A DNA stretch of 64,000 nucleotides from Flammeovirgaceae bacterium UBA2366. Lineage in GTDB: Bacteria; Bacteroidota; Bacteroidia; Cytophagales; Cyclobacteriaceae. Shown here piece after piece: positions 1 through 8,454 of the stretch (its first letter is position 1; each line of letters opens with the position of its first letter). The position numbers and the translations under genes were made by a program. The notes below the pieces were generated by a model that saw nothing but the letters and a program-made list of their open reading frames with translations, searched no databases and was not told where the DNA came from. The DNA lies in the NCBI GenBank assembly GCA_002344065.1, contig DDTK01000005.1:62001-126000 (forward strand), written 5' to 3'.

Positions 1-2
1 AG

Positions 3-299
3 CTTATACCCTTGGTGAATGAGAATGTAAGCCTGGTGGAGATTCTTGCAGCCGCCAAAGGATTAAGCAATAATGCGAAAGCACATAATATACGCGTTCT
101 AAGAGATGATCAGGTTTTTGTTGCCGATTTAAGTACCATTGAGGGCTACCGAACTTCAAATATGATTATGCAGCCGGGTGATATTGTATATGTAGAACCT
201 ATACGAAGACCTGCCAGTGAAGCCTTACGCGATTACGGGGCTATCGCAAGTATACTAACCAGTCTAACAACACTTATTGTAGTTCTCATTAGCTTATAA
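3..299 (+). CDS. Polysaccharide export protein, Wza family (C-terminal part, cut by window start)
   Basis: The reading frame is open to the window edge, so the N-terminus lies outside; the TTG at 12 is internal. The visible ~98 residues show a SLBB-type domain (roughly to residue 70) ending in Q-P-G-D-I-V-Y-V-E-P, the hallmark closing strand of Wza-type outer-membrane polysaccharide export proteins. A hydrophobic C-terminal helix follows (IASILTSLTTLIVVLISL), as in Bacteroidota homologues. The gene is followed after 11 bp by a Wzc-type kinase, which fits an exopolysaccharide/capsule export operon. The family assignment is firm; which polymer is exported cannot be told. Confidence 0.85.
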   Translation, partial: LIPLVNENVSLVEILAAAKGLSNNAKAHNIRVLRDDQVFVADLSTIEGYRTSNMIMQPGDIVYVEPIRRPASEALRDYGAIASILTSLTTLIVVLISL

Positions 300-310
300 A
301 ACACAACCTG

Positions 311-2641
311 TTGAAAGATCATAATCATATACCTTCTTTTCAAAACTCCGCTGAGGGTATTGACTTCAATAAAATGCGTATTGTGCTACGCCAATATTGG
401 CTTTGGATTATTACCATTTTCGTTGCCGCCAACCTTACGGCATTTATGATTATTCGGTACACCAAAGATCTCTATCAATCTGAGTCAGAGATTAAATTGG
501 ACATCAAGCAGGATGCATCGGAATTGGGTATTAGTGAGTTTCTGCCAGAGCGGCAAAAAGTCAACATGATTTCAGGTGAAATTGAAACCATTCAGTCTAA
601 ACTCTTTCTAAGCAGGGTTATTGATTCCCTTAACCTTCATGTGAGTTACTTCAGCATCGGGCAGTTTCTCAATACTGAATTATATACTTCATCACCTTTT
701 ACTGTTGAGTACCAAATTCAAAATCAAGCATATTACAATACTCCGATTGCCATTGAACCGTTGCCGAATAATCAATATGAACTGACTTTAGGCAAATCCA
801 CAAAATCTATTATTGGAAATTTTAATGAGCCACTTCATCTTGATGGAGTTTCATTGTGGATTAAGAAAAAACCAGACAGTGAGTTCTATCCGGAAAATTC
901 TTACTCGTTTGTAATCAATAGTCGCGATATTTTACTGGACTACATTAGTAAAAATCTCACCGTTGAGCCCATCAAGTTTGACGCAAATACCATACGCGTA
1001 TCGTTCAAAGACAGCAACCCCTTCAAAGCCCGAGATCTTGTCAACGGAATTGATTCGCTTTATCTTGCTTTCAGTCATGACCAGAAAAATCTGGCCAACA
1101 AACAAAAGATTGACTGGCTCAGTAATGAACTCAGCACGATTGAGAAACAGATGGAGTCGTATGAAACTTATTTTGAAAATTTCACCCTAACCAACAAAAC
1201 AAGTAACCTTGAAATTGATCTAAAAAGAACCATTGAACTTATTCATAGAATTGACTCCCAACGATTTGAAATTAATCGTAAAATTATCGAGTTGAATCAG
1301 CTCATTGACGCACTTGCCAACCCAGAGCTTTTTCTCAGCTTAAATCAAAAAGCTATGTTTCCGGAATACCTGAATAAAAACCTGGAAAAGCTTCAAGAAC
1401 TTTATTTTGAAATGGACCGAATGAAGTTGTCGTATAATGAAAATACCTTTGCCTTTAAACAAAAACAAAGTGAAATTGAAACGCTCCGAAACAGAGCTTT
1501 TACACAACTTACCGAATTAAAAACCGGGCTTCTTAAAAAACAAGTAGAGCTGAATCAATCGAAAAGCAAACTGGAAAGCGACTTCGCTTCGATGCCAGAC
1601 AAAAATACCCAATTCACCAAAAAACAAAGGTTTTACAAGTTGTATGAGGAGTTTTACTTAACCCTTATGCAAAGCAAATCGCAATTTGAAATCGCACAGG
1701 CAGGTAGCACACCCGATTTCAAGATTCTTTCAACCGCTAACCTGCCAACAAAACCCATATCACCCAACCGCCCCATCATTTTCGGAATTGGGTTTGTTGC
1801 GGGCATCGTACTCAATATTGTCTTCATCGGATTACTTTACCTGGCCAATAATAAGATAAACAGCCTCTATGAAATAGAGCGGCTTCAGGTACCGTTATTG
1901 GGTGCCGTACCCGCTATGCGCAGCAGTAATGGCTCAGGTCTTTATATTCAGGATCATCCTAAATCAATGATCAGCGAGGCTATGCGAACCCTTCGCACTA
2001 ACCTCGATTTTTTCAATATTTATTCTACTAAGAAGGTTATTGCAGTTTCATCAACGGTATCGGGTGAAGGAAAATCCTTTATTGCTCTAAATCTTGGTGG
2101 CGTAATGGCTCTATCTCATAAAAAAGTGCTCTTACTTGATTTGGATATGAGGAAGCCTAAAAGCAATTCATTTTTTAAAGACGCTGATAAAAGTAAGGGT
2201 ATTAGTACCATTCTGATCAGAAAAAACACCTGGGAAGAATGCCTGACAAAATCATCTCTTCCTAAATTTGATTTTATACCCGCAGGCCCTCATCCTCCTA
2301 ATCCATCGGAATTATTGTTGAATGGTGAGTTTTCACAGCTGCTCAGTGAATTAAAAAAACACTACGACTACATTATCATGGACACACCTCCTGTTGGTAT
2401 TGTTACTGATGGCATCATGGCTATGAAGCATGCCGATATTTCTGTTTATATCTTCCGGGCCAATTATTCAAAAAAGGATTTTATTGATACCCTAAACCGC
2501 ATCATACGCATCAATAAGTTCGAAAACATCACATCCATACTCAATGCAGTTCCCTCTTCTTCAGAAACCGCCTACGGCTATGGATACTATGAAGAACAAA
2601 AAACAAATTGGTTAACATCAATTTTCAAACACGGTGCTTAG
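311..2641 (+). CDS. Wzc-type polysaccharide co-polymerase with C-terminal BY-kinase
   Basis: 776 residues, close to full-length Wzc. The order is a Wzz-type N-terminal domain with a first membrane helix (about residues 28-48), a long periplasmic coiled-coil region (about 250-450), a second membrane helix (about 489-515), and a cytoplasmic tyrosine kinase domain. The kinase has Walker A S-G-E-G-K-S (near 584-589), Walker A' L-L-L-D-L-D-M-R-K-P (near 606-616), Walker B Y-D-Y-I-I-M-D-T-P-P (near 684-693) and a C-terminal tyrosine cluster Y-G-Y-G-Y-Y (near 755-760) for autophosphorylation. It controls chain length and export of an exopolysaccharide together with the upstream Wza. The start is TTG at 311, 11 bp after the wza stop; an ATG at 374 is the alternative. 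The phosphatase gene overlaps its 3' end. Confidence 0.92.
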   Translation: MKDHNHIPSFQNSAEGIDFNKMRIVLRQYWLWIITIFVAANLTAFMIIRYTKDLYQSESEIKLDIKQDASELGISEFLPERQKVNMISGEIETIQSKLFLSRVIDSLNLHVSYFSIGQFLNTELYTSSPFTVEYQIQNQAYYNTPIAIEPLPNNQYELTLGKSTKSIIGNFNEPLHLDGVSLWIKKKPDSEFYPENSYSFVINSRDILLDYISKNLTVEPIKFDANTIRVSFKDSNPFKARDLVNGIDSLYLAFSHDQKNLANKQKIDWLSNELSTIEKQMESYETYFENFTLTNKTSNLEIDLKRTIELIHRIDSQRFEINRKIIELNQLIDALANPELFLSLNQKAMFPEYLNKNLEKLQELYFEMDRMKLSYNENTFAFKQKQSEIETLRNRAFTQLTELKTGLLKKQVELNQSKSKLESDFASMPDKNTQFTKKQRFYKLYEEFYLTLMQSKSQFEIAQAGSTPDFKILSTANLPTKPISPNRPIIFGIGFVAGIVLNIVFIGLLYLANNKINSLYEIERLQVPLLGAVPAMRSSNGSGLYIQDHPKSMISEAMRTLRTNLDFFNIYSTKKVIAVSSTVSGEGKSFIALNLGGVMALSHKKVLLLDLDMRKPKSNSFFKDADKSKGISTILIRKNTWEECLTKSSLPKFDFIPAGPHPPNPSELLLNGEFSQLLSELKKHYDYIIMDTPPVGIVTDGIMAMKHADISVYIFRANYSKKDFIDTLNRIIRINKFENITSILNAVPSSSETAYGYGYYEEQKTNWLTSIFKHGA

Positions 2642-3365
2642 CTGGTTCAGAAAAAAAACATCCCCACATAGTAGTAATCCCATTCTGGTAGATATTCACT
2701 CACATCTCCTTCCGGGATTAGATGATGGTGTAAAAACATTCGATGAATCAGCCGAAATCATCGAACGTTTTGTTGCCTTAGGGTATCGTAAACTTATTAC
2801 CACTCCACATGTTATAAGCGACAGTTATCGTAACACCAGCGATGGTATTCTGGCCAAACGTGATGAGTTGATTGCTTATCTGAAAACAAAAAATATTCAA
2901 ATTGAAATTGAAGCTGCTGCAGAGTATTATCTGGATGAGGCTTTCGCTAAAAACATTGAACAGGGAAATCCAGTATTAACCTTTGGTGACAACTATCTGT
3001 TGTTCGAAACCAATTTCATGACTGAGCCCCTTAACCTGAAAGAGTTTATTTTCACGGCCTCCACAAAAGGATATAAGCTTGTACTTGCACATCCGGAGCG
3101 ATATGTATTTCTTCAACACGATTTTGATAAGATTGAAGACTTGATTAACCGCGGTGTATCTTTTCAACTGAACGCATCTTCACTTACCGGGTATTACTCA
3201 AAGGAAGCTCAACGAACAGCGCAAAAACTTGTAGACCGGGGTTGGGTGCACTTTCTGGGCAGTGATTGTCACATTCAGCAGCATGTCACATTACTGCAAC
3301 AAGTGCAGACTAACCGGTACTACCAAAAAGCATTAACTTTACCCCTGTTGAACAACACTCTATAA
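2634..3365 (+). CDS. CpsB/YwqE-type PHP-domain protein-tyrosine phosphatase
   Basis: 243 residues of the PHP superfamily: metal-binding D-I-H-S-H-L-L-P-G-L-D-D-G near residue 20, T-T-P-H in the first third, H-P-E-R-Y near the middle and G-S-D-C-H close to the C-terminus. These are the metal ligands of the Mn-dependent CpsB/YwqE phosphatases that dephosphorylate bacterial tyrosine kinases. The GTG start at 2634 overlaps the kinase gene by 8 bp, implying translational coupling with its substrate. Kinase plus phosphatase set the phosphorylation cycle of the export machine. Confidence 0.9.
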   Translation: MLSWFRKKTSPHSSNPILVDIHSHLLPGLDDGVKTFDESAEIIERFVALGYRKLITTPHVISDSYRNTSDGILAKRDELIAYLKTKNIQIEIEAAAEYYLDEAFAKNIEQGNPVLTFGDNYLLFETNFMTEPLNLKEFIFTASTKGYKLVLAHPERYVFLQHDFDKIEDLINRGVSFQLNASSLTGYYSKEAQRTAQKLVDRGWVHFLGSDCHIQQHVTLLQQVQTNRYYQKALTLPLLNNTL

Positions 3366-3367
3366 GT

Positions 3368-4354
3368 ATGATAGCCGTAACGGGTGCCAATGGTTTGCTG
3401 GGAAGTTTTGTGATCAGAAAACTTATTGATACACATACACCCTTTATAGCACTGAAAAGAGAAAACAGTGACATCTCCCTGCTAAATGATGTTGTTGATA
3501 AAATTACCTGGCGTGACGCTGATATTCTAAATCCCGAATCGTTGTATGAATCTTTTGCTGATGTAACAGGTGTTATTCATTGCGCAGCAATGGTTTCATT
3601 CAATCCTCGTGATGAAGAGAGACTACAGGTAGTGAATGTGGAGGGCACGAGGAATGTAGTCAATGCTTGCCTGCTGCTTGACATTAAGCGGTTATTACAT
3701 GTTAGTTCAGTTGCCGCACTGGGCAGACAAAAAGATCAAACCCTTATAACTGAAACCAATCTTTGGAAAGACAGTCCGTTCAATACCGTGTACGGAATAT
3801 CAAAGTACAAAGCAGAGTTGGAGATTTTCAGAGGACAGGAAGAGGGACTGAGTACCATAATTGTTAATCCTTCTGTTATTCTTGCACCTGGCAATTGGGA
3901 TAAAAGCAGCGCGAAACTTTTTAAGTATGCGTGGAAGGAGCGTCCGTTTTATACTGATGGCTCCTTAAACTATGTGGATGCGCGTGATGTCGCTTCAATA
4001 ATTTACCAATTATATTTTTCAACCCTTGAAGGCGAACGTTTTATTGCCAGTGGTGGTACAACCACCATTAAAACTTTTTTTGACACCCTGTGTGCATTAT
4101 TGAACAAGAAAGCACCTGGCATTAAACTGTCAAAAAGCGTTCTTCAAATAGTGGCAAAGTTGGAATTATGGCGTTCGTATTTAACCGGTTCTGCCCCGCT
4201 GATAACTCAGGAAACGGCCCGTTTGGCGGATACCTTCTTTGGCTACGATAACCAAAAAGTAAAAAACGCCCTCCAGTATCAATTTCAAACGGTTGACGAT
4301 ACCCTTGGCTGGTGCGCTGAATTTTATCGAAAACAAACTGAATTAAAAAATTAA
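3368..4354 (+). CDS. NAD(P)-dependent sugar epimerase/dihydroflavonol-reductase-like protein
   Basis: 328 residues of the extended short-chain dehydrogenase family. The N-terminus carries the nucleotide-binding T-G-A-N-G-L-L-G motif. A conserved V-S-S-V-A-A-L-G segment follows near residue 115-123, and the catalytic Y-G-I-S-K-Y-K (YxxxK) near 143-149. It starts 2 bp after the phosphatase stop, so it is the last gene of the wza-wzc-cpsB transcript. The closest recognisable groups are dihydroflavonol-4-reductase-like/NAD-dependent epimerases; the substrate is unknown. A role in nucleotide-sugar or lipid-linked sugar modification is inferred only from context. Confidence 0.8.
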   Translation: MIAVTGANGLLGSFVIRKLIDTHTPFIALKRENSDISLLNDVVDKITWRDADILNPESLYESFADVTGVIHCAAMVSFNPRDEERLQVVNVEGTRNVVNACLLLDIKRLLHVSSVAALGRQKDQTLITETNLWKDSPFNTVYGISKYKAELEIFRGQEEGLSTIIVNPSVILAPGNWDKSSAKLFKYAWKERPFYTDGSLNYVDARDVASIIYQLYFSTLEGERFIASGGTTTIKTFFDTLCALLNKKAPGIKLSKSVLQIVAKLELWRSYLTGSAPLITQETARLADTFFGYDNQKVKNALQYQFQTVDDTLGWCAEFYRKQTELKN

Positions 4355-4363
4355 AATTGGTCG

Positions 4364-4371
4364 TAGCTTTG
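4364..4371 (+). promoter_or_regulatory. Candidate -7 box (TAGCTTTG) for the TPR gene
   Basis: Exact match to the Bacteroidota -7 consensus TAnnTTTG, 40 bp before the ATG at 4411 in the short gap after the epimerase gene. I see no convincing TTTG at the usual -33 distance, so this is a weak call. Confidence 0.3.
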
Positions 4372-4410
4372 AGCTGATTTTTTTCTACCTTAGGAAAACC
4401 CATTAAGCAC

Positions 4411-5820
4411 ATGGCGAAAGAATTCCGCAAACGAGAGGACGAGGGCAATGAGCTGATCAGACGTTTTGAAGACCACCTGCGAAAAAAGAAAACTGAGTTT
4501 TTTGATTTGGATGCCTATGAAGAAATCATCGATTTCTATATGCTGCGTTCCAAGTACCAAAAAGCCCTTAGTGCTGTTAACCTGGCCATTGATCAATACC
4601 CTTACTCCATTGAACTGACAGTCATTAAAGCACAAATTTTATCCCACCTTGAAGAGTATGACCAGGCGCTGGAATTACTCGATTACGCAGAAAATCTTCA
4701 ACCTAACGATTCAGAAATTTTATTTACCAAAGGATCAATTTTTTCCATTCGAGCAAAATATATCGAAGCCATTGATTGCTATGAACGTGCTTTAAATCTC
4801 ACCGATGACAAAGACGAAGTTTACTACAACATCGGGTTAGCCTGGCAAAATCTTGAAAAATTCGATCAGGCTATTGAGGCTTACAAAAATGCGATTGAGT
4901 TTAATATCGGTCACGAAGGCGCACTATACGAATTAGCTTACTGCCTCGATGTAACCGGCCAACTGGAAAGCAGTGTATCGTATTACAAAAAATTTATCGA
5001 TGAAGATCCGTACTCAGCAGCCGCCTGGTATAACCTGGGTATCGTTTACAACAAACTAGGAATGTTTGAAGAGGCGTTGAATGCATACGACTACGCCATC
5101 ACTGTTGATGACACCTTTGCCTCAGCCTACTTCAATATGGGCAATACATACATGAATACAAGTGACTTTACCAAAGCATTGGATTCATTCAAAAAAACAG
5201 TTGAACTGGAAGGACCTAGCGCTGAAGTGTATTGCTCCATCGGTGCGGCTTATGAAAGCCTTGAGCAATATGATCTTGGATTGAAATATTTTCAAAAGGC
5301 AACCAAACTTGATAACATGTATGATGAGGCTTGGTTTGGAGCAGGTGCATGTCTTGAGAAACAAGAGAAGTGGTATCAGGCGCTACACTTCTACAACAAA
5401 GCATTAAAACTTCATGTTGACAATCCGGAGTACTGGAAATCCATTGCGCACGCTGAATTTAAAGTCGGCAACATTGTATCCAGTTTAGATGCCTATGAAG
5501 AGGCCAGCAAACTCGATGCTCAAGACAAAGAAATCTGGTTGAATTGGTCATTTATATATTATGAGCAGGGCGATTATGAGAAAGCTATTGAGGTTTTAGC
5601 CCGTGGTTTTGATGAGATCGCTGCCGATGCAGAATTGTTTTACCGGATGACCGTTTACATGATAGAAGCTGGTCGTTTTAAAGAAGCCTTCAATTATTTA
5701 GAAAATGCATTAATTTTGGACTTTGATGCACACGCCACCTTGTACGAGTTCTTCCCCCAGCTCGAAACACAGAAGGCGTTGTTCAAAATTATAGAGCAGT
5801 TTAGAAAAGAAAACAAGTAA
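4411..5820 (+). CDS. Tetratricopeptide repeat protein
   Basis: 469 residues made almost wholly of TPR units from about residue 30 to 440, recognisable by repeated W/Y-x-x-x-G/A-x-x-x-x and A-x-x-x-Y/F-x-x-A patterns (e.g. A-W-Y-N-L-G-I-V-Y near 205, A-Y-F-N-M-G-N-T-Y near 240, A-L-x-x-Y-x-x-A repeats). There is no signal peptide or membrane helix, so it is probably a cytoplasmic scaffold. Residues 1-30 are highly charged. This type of protein sits in many Bacteroidota genomes without a defined function. It is separated by 56 bp from the upstream capsule operon and by 70 bp from the next gene. Confidence 0.8.
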   Translation: MAKEFRKREDEGNELIRRFEDHLRKKKTEFFDLDAYEEIIDFYMLRSKYQKALSAVNLAIDQYPYSIELTVIKAQILSHLEEYDQALELLDYAENLQPNDSEILFTKGSIFSIRAKYIEAIDCYERALNLTDDKDEVYYNIGLAWQNLEKFDQAIEAYKNAIEFNIGHEGALYELAYCLDVTGQLESSVSYYKKFIDEDPYSAAAWYNLGIVYNKLGMFEEALNAYDYAITVDDTFASAYFNMGNTYMNTSDFTKALDSFKKTVELEGPSAEVYCSIGAAYESLEQYDLGLKYFQKATKLDNMYDEAWFGAGACLEKQEKWYQALHFYNKALKLHVDNPEYWKSIAHAEFKVGNIVSSLDAYEEASKLDAQDKEIWLNWSFIYYEQGDYEKAIEVLARGFDEIAADAELFYRMTVYMIEAGRFKEAFNYLENALILDFDAHATLYEFFPQLETQKALFKIIEQFRKENK

Positions 5821-5851
5821 CCCAAAGATTATTCAACCCCACTTCCACCAT

Positions 5852-5883
5852 CAATTGGAAGGTTTTACGTATTAAACCAATTG
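5852..5883. repeat. Inverted repeat CAATTGG...CCAATTG before the ComA-like gene
   Basis: CAATTGG (5852-5858) and CCAATTG (5877-5883) are perfect 7-bp arms. A nested alternative (GGTTT/AAACC) lies within. The element ends 7 bp before the ATG at 5891, so it could be an operator or an mRNA hairpin affecting initiation. Confidence 0.35.
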
Positions 5884-5890
5884 TTAGTTA

Positions 5891-6694
5891 ATGAACTATG
5901 AATTAAAAAATTTGCCTGAGCGTACCAAAAAGCCCAGGCAATATGGCTTTACAATGGCCATGGATAAAGGACTAAGCGTTCGCGAAGCCGAAGATTTTGT
6001 AAGCATGTGTGGTGATCATGTTGACATTGTAAAATTAGGCTGGGCAACATCCTTTGTTACGCCCACCCTGAAAGAGAAATTAAAAGTTTACAAAGATGCC
6101 GGTATCCCTACCTATTTTGGGGGTACTCTTTTTGAAGCGTTTATTATCCGCGATCAATTTGATGACTACCGCAAAGTACTGGATAAGTACGACATGGCCT
6201 TTGCAGAAGTATCCGATGGGTCCATTGATCTTGATCACGACAAAAAGTGCGATTACATCACTAAGCTTTCCGAACAAGTTACTGTTCTATCAGAAGTAGG
6301 ATCGAAAGATGCCGACAAGATTATTCCACCATATATGTGGATTGACCTGATGCAAAAGGAGCTGGATGCAGGCGCCTGGAAAGTTATTGGTGAGGCACGT
6401 GAGGGTGGTAATGTAGGTCTGTTCCGTTCTACGGGTGAGGTTCGCTCAGGTTTGGTTCAGGAAATTTTAACCAAGATACCGTTTGAAAAAATTATCTGGG
6501 AAGCTCCGCAGAAAGCGCAACAGGTTTGGTTTATCAAGTTGTTGGGCGCCAACGTAAACCTTGGCAACATTGCACCAAACGAAGTTATTCCGCTGGAAAC
6601 CATCCGGCTGGGCTTGCGTGGCGATACGTTTTTGCATTTCTTAGGCATTGAACGAAAGGTGGACAAGAACACCCCGCCTTTTTACGTAGACTGA
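5891..6694 (+). CDS. Phosphosulfolactate synthase (ComA family)
   Basis: 267 residues with the ComA signature: a TIM-barrel family that adds sulfite to phosphoenolpyruvate to give (2R)-phosphosulfolactate, known from coenzyme M synthesis and related to the plant Hsa32 proteins. Recognisable blocks are R-x-x-G-x-T-M-A-M-D-K-G-L near 17-29, D-I-V-K-L-G-W-A-T-S near 45-55, P-T-Y-F-G-G-T-L-F-E near 74-83, A-G-A-W-K-V-I-G-E-A-R-E near 161-172, and W-E-A-P-Q-K-A-Q-Q near 205-213. Length fits the family (about 250-270). There are no comB, comC or sulfopyruvate decarboxylase genes nearby, so the end product here is unknown; sulfolactate or a sulfonate lipid precursor is possible but unproven. The next gene starts 2 bp downstream. 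Confidence 0.85.
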   Translation: MNYELKNLPERTKKPRQYGFTMAMDKGLSVREAEDFVSMCGDHVDIVKLGWATSFVTPTLKEKLKVYKDAGIPTYFGGTLFEAFIIRDQFDDYRKVLDKYDMAFAEVSDGSIDLDHDKKCDYITKLSEQVTVLSEVGSKDADKIIPPYMWIDLMQKELDAGAWKVIGEAREGGNVGLFRSTGEVRSGLVQEILTKIPFEKIIWEAPQKAQQVWFIKLLGANVNLGNIAPNEVIPLETIRLGLRGDTFLHFLGIERKVDKNTPPFYVD

Positions 6695-6696
6695 TC

Positions 6697-7635
6697 TTGA
6701 GGCGACCTAAAGATTATATTCTTCTTTATTTGAAAGGTTTGGCCATGGGCGGTGCCGATGTAATACCCGGTGTGTCGGGTGGTACCATCGCATTTATTAC
6801 CGGCATTTACGAAGAGTTGTTAAGTTCCATCCGATCGATTGATGTCGATGCGCTTACGTTGCTTCGCGCACTACGCTTTGTAGATTTCTGGAAAAAAATA
6901 AATGGCACATTTCTTACTGTACTGCTTGCCGGTGTTTTAACAAGCTTACTTTCATTAGCTAAGCTTATGCATTGGCTGCTGGCCAATTATCCTATTCAAA
7001 TATGGTCATTTTTCTTTGGGCTGATCCTCATTTCATCTCCGCTTATTCTCAGAGAAATAAAAAAATGGAATGGCGGAATTATTCTCACCTTCATGGCCGG
7101 TATTGCAATAGCCTACATAATCACCATTCTGTCGCCCGCACAAACTCCGGATGATCTGTGGTTTATATTTATTGCAGGCGCCATTGCCATTTGTGCTATG
7201 ATTCTTCCCGGCATTTCAGGGGCATTTATTCTCTTGTTGCTCAGCAAGTATGAATATATGATTCAAGCCATCACCAAAATCAACATCCCGGTAATTTTAG
7301 TTTTTGCTGCTGGTTGTGTTGTGGGGCTGATCAGCTTTTCGCGATTACTAACGTGGATACTGACACATCATCGTAATCTGGCGCTGGCTTTATTAGGAGG
7401 CTTTATGCTAGGCTCACTGAACAAGGTATGGCCATGGAAAGAAGTGATTGCCTTTAGGTTAGACAGTGCCGGAAAACAAGTTCCGGCATTTGATAAAAGT
7501 GTATTACCTTGGGACTTTCTTGCAAAAACCGGAAACGACCCTCAGATTATCCAGGCTATTGTAATGATGGCACTTGGAGTTTTTATAGTTGTATTGATTG
7601 AAAAGATTGCTGTCAGACTAAAAACAAAAATCTAA
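6697..7635 (+). CDS. DUF368 membrane protein (PopT-type polyprenyl-phosphate transporter)
   Basis: 312 residues with about eight hydrophobic segments and the DUF368 signature near the N-terminus (K-G-L-A-M-G-G-A-D-V-I-P-G-V-S-G-G-T), echoed by a second repeat A-M-I-L-P-G-I-S-G-A-F-I-L in the middle. That internal pseudo-duplication is typical of this family. DUF368 proteins have been shown to recycle undecaprenyl phosphate across the inner membrane for cell-wall and polysaccharide synthesis. The TTG start lies 2 bp after the ComA stop and the stop codon abuts the aroE ATG, so the three genes are probably one transcript. Confidence 0.85.
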   Translation: MRRPKDYILLYLKGLAMGGADVIPGVSGGTIAFITGIYEELLSSIRSIDVDALTLLRALRFVDFWKKINGTFLTVLLAGVLTSLLSLAKLMHWLLANYPIQIWSFFFGLILISSPLILREIKKWNGGIILTFMAGIAIAYIITILSPAQTPDDLWFIFIAGAIAICAMILPGISGAFILLLLSKYEYMIQAITKINIPVILVFAAGCVVGLISFSRLLTWILTHHRNLALALLGGFMLGSLNKVWPWKEVIAFRLDSAGKQVPAFDKSVLPWDFLAKTGNDPQIIQAIVMMALGVFIVVLIEKIAVRLKTKI

Positions 7636-8379
7636 ATGGAAAAAATTTACGGGCTTATCGGTGCAACCGTTAGCCATTCTTTTTCAAAGTCATACTTTGA
7701 TGAGAAATTCTTCCGCGATGGGTTACGCGATTATCATTATGAATTATTCCCGCTGGAAAAGATACAGGAAATTGAAAACCTTTTTGCCAATACAAAAGGG
7801 CTAAGTGGATTAAATGTAACACTCCCGTATAAGGAACAAATTCTTAAGTACCTGGATGAAGTTGATCCTGCCGCAAAAGAAATTGGCGCGGTAAACGTAG
7901 TTAAAGTAGAAAATGGTAAACGGAAAGGGTACAATACTGATTCAGCTGCCTTTTTAGAAACCCTTGAAAAATGGTTACCAAAAGATAAAACATTTAAAGC
8001 GCTTGTGCTGGGCACCGGGGGTTCTTCCAAAGCAGTACGTCAGGCATTGGTAAAATTAAACATACCTCATCAAACAGTTTCACGCGAGAAAAGCAAAGGA
8101 GACCTGACGTATGATGATCTTAAAAAAGATACTTCAATTTTAAAAGAGACACTCCTTGTCATCAACACAACACCATTGGGCATGTATCCACAAACAGAGT
8201 TGTACCCTCCTATCGCTTATGAGTGCCTCACCAAAAACCATTATGTATACGATCTGATCTACAACCCGGCACGTACCATGTTTTTACAAAAGGCTGAAAT
8301 GCGTGGAGCCACGATCAAAAATGGTCTGGAAATGTTGCACGTTCAAGCAGAAAAATCATGGCAGATCTGGAATAACTAA
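7636..8379 (+). CDS. aroE: Shikimate dehydrogenase
   Basis: 247 residues, slightly short for AroE (about 270). The shikimate-binding N-terminal block has G-A-T-V-S-H-S-F-S near residues 7-16, the catalytic lysine in N-V-T-L-P-Y-K near 61-67 and the catalytic aspartate in Y-N-T-D-S-A near 95-100. The NADP domain follows with V-L-G-T-G-G-S-S-K-A near 122-131, and N-T-T-P-L-G-M near 178-184. It reduces 3-dehydroshikimate to shikimate in the pathway that feeds the aromatic operon at 57.4-61.7 kb. ATG follows directly on the upstream stop codon. Confidence 0.93.
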   Translation: MEKIYGLIGATVSHSFSKSYFDEKFFRDGLRDYHYELFPLEKIQEIENLFANTKGLSGLNVTLPYKEQILKYLDEVDPAAKEIGAVNVVKVENGKRKGYNTDSAAFLETLEKWLPKDKTFKALVLGTGGSSKAVRQALVKLNIPHQTVSREKSKGDLTYDDLKKDTSILKETLLVINTTPLGMYPQTELYPPIAYECLTKNHYVYDLIYNPARTMFLQKAEMRGATIKNGLEMLHVQAEKSWQIWNN

Positions 8380-8381
8380 CC

Positions 8382-8443
8382 GTTATTTGTTGTGCGTTGC
8401 TAGTTGTTCGGTCTTATATTTCGAACAACTAGCAACGAATAAC
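8382..8443. repeat. Long intergenic inverted repeat between aroE and uvrB
   Basis: Perfect 16-bp arms: 8395-8410 (CGTTGCTAGTTGTTCG) and 8422-8437, separated by an 11-nt loop. The stem extends by six further pairs (8382-8387 with 8438-8443) across a 7-nt bulge. No T run follows, so it is not a classical terminator. The word content (GTTGCTAGTTGTT) resembles the element at 12373. Confidence 0.7.
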
Positions 8444-8454
8444 CAACAACAACA

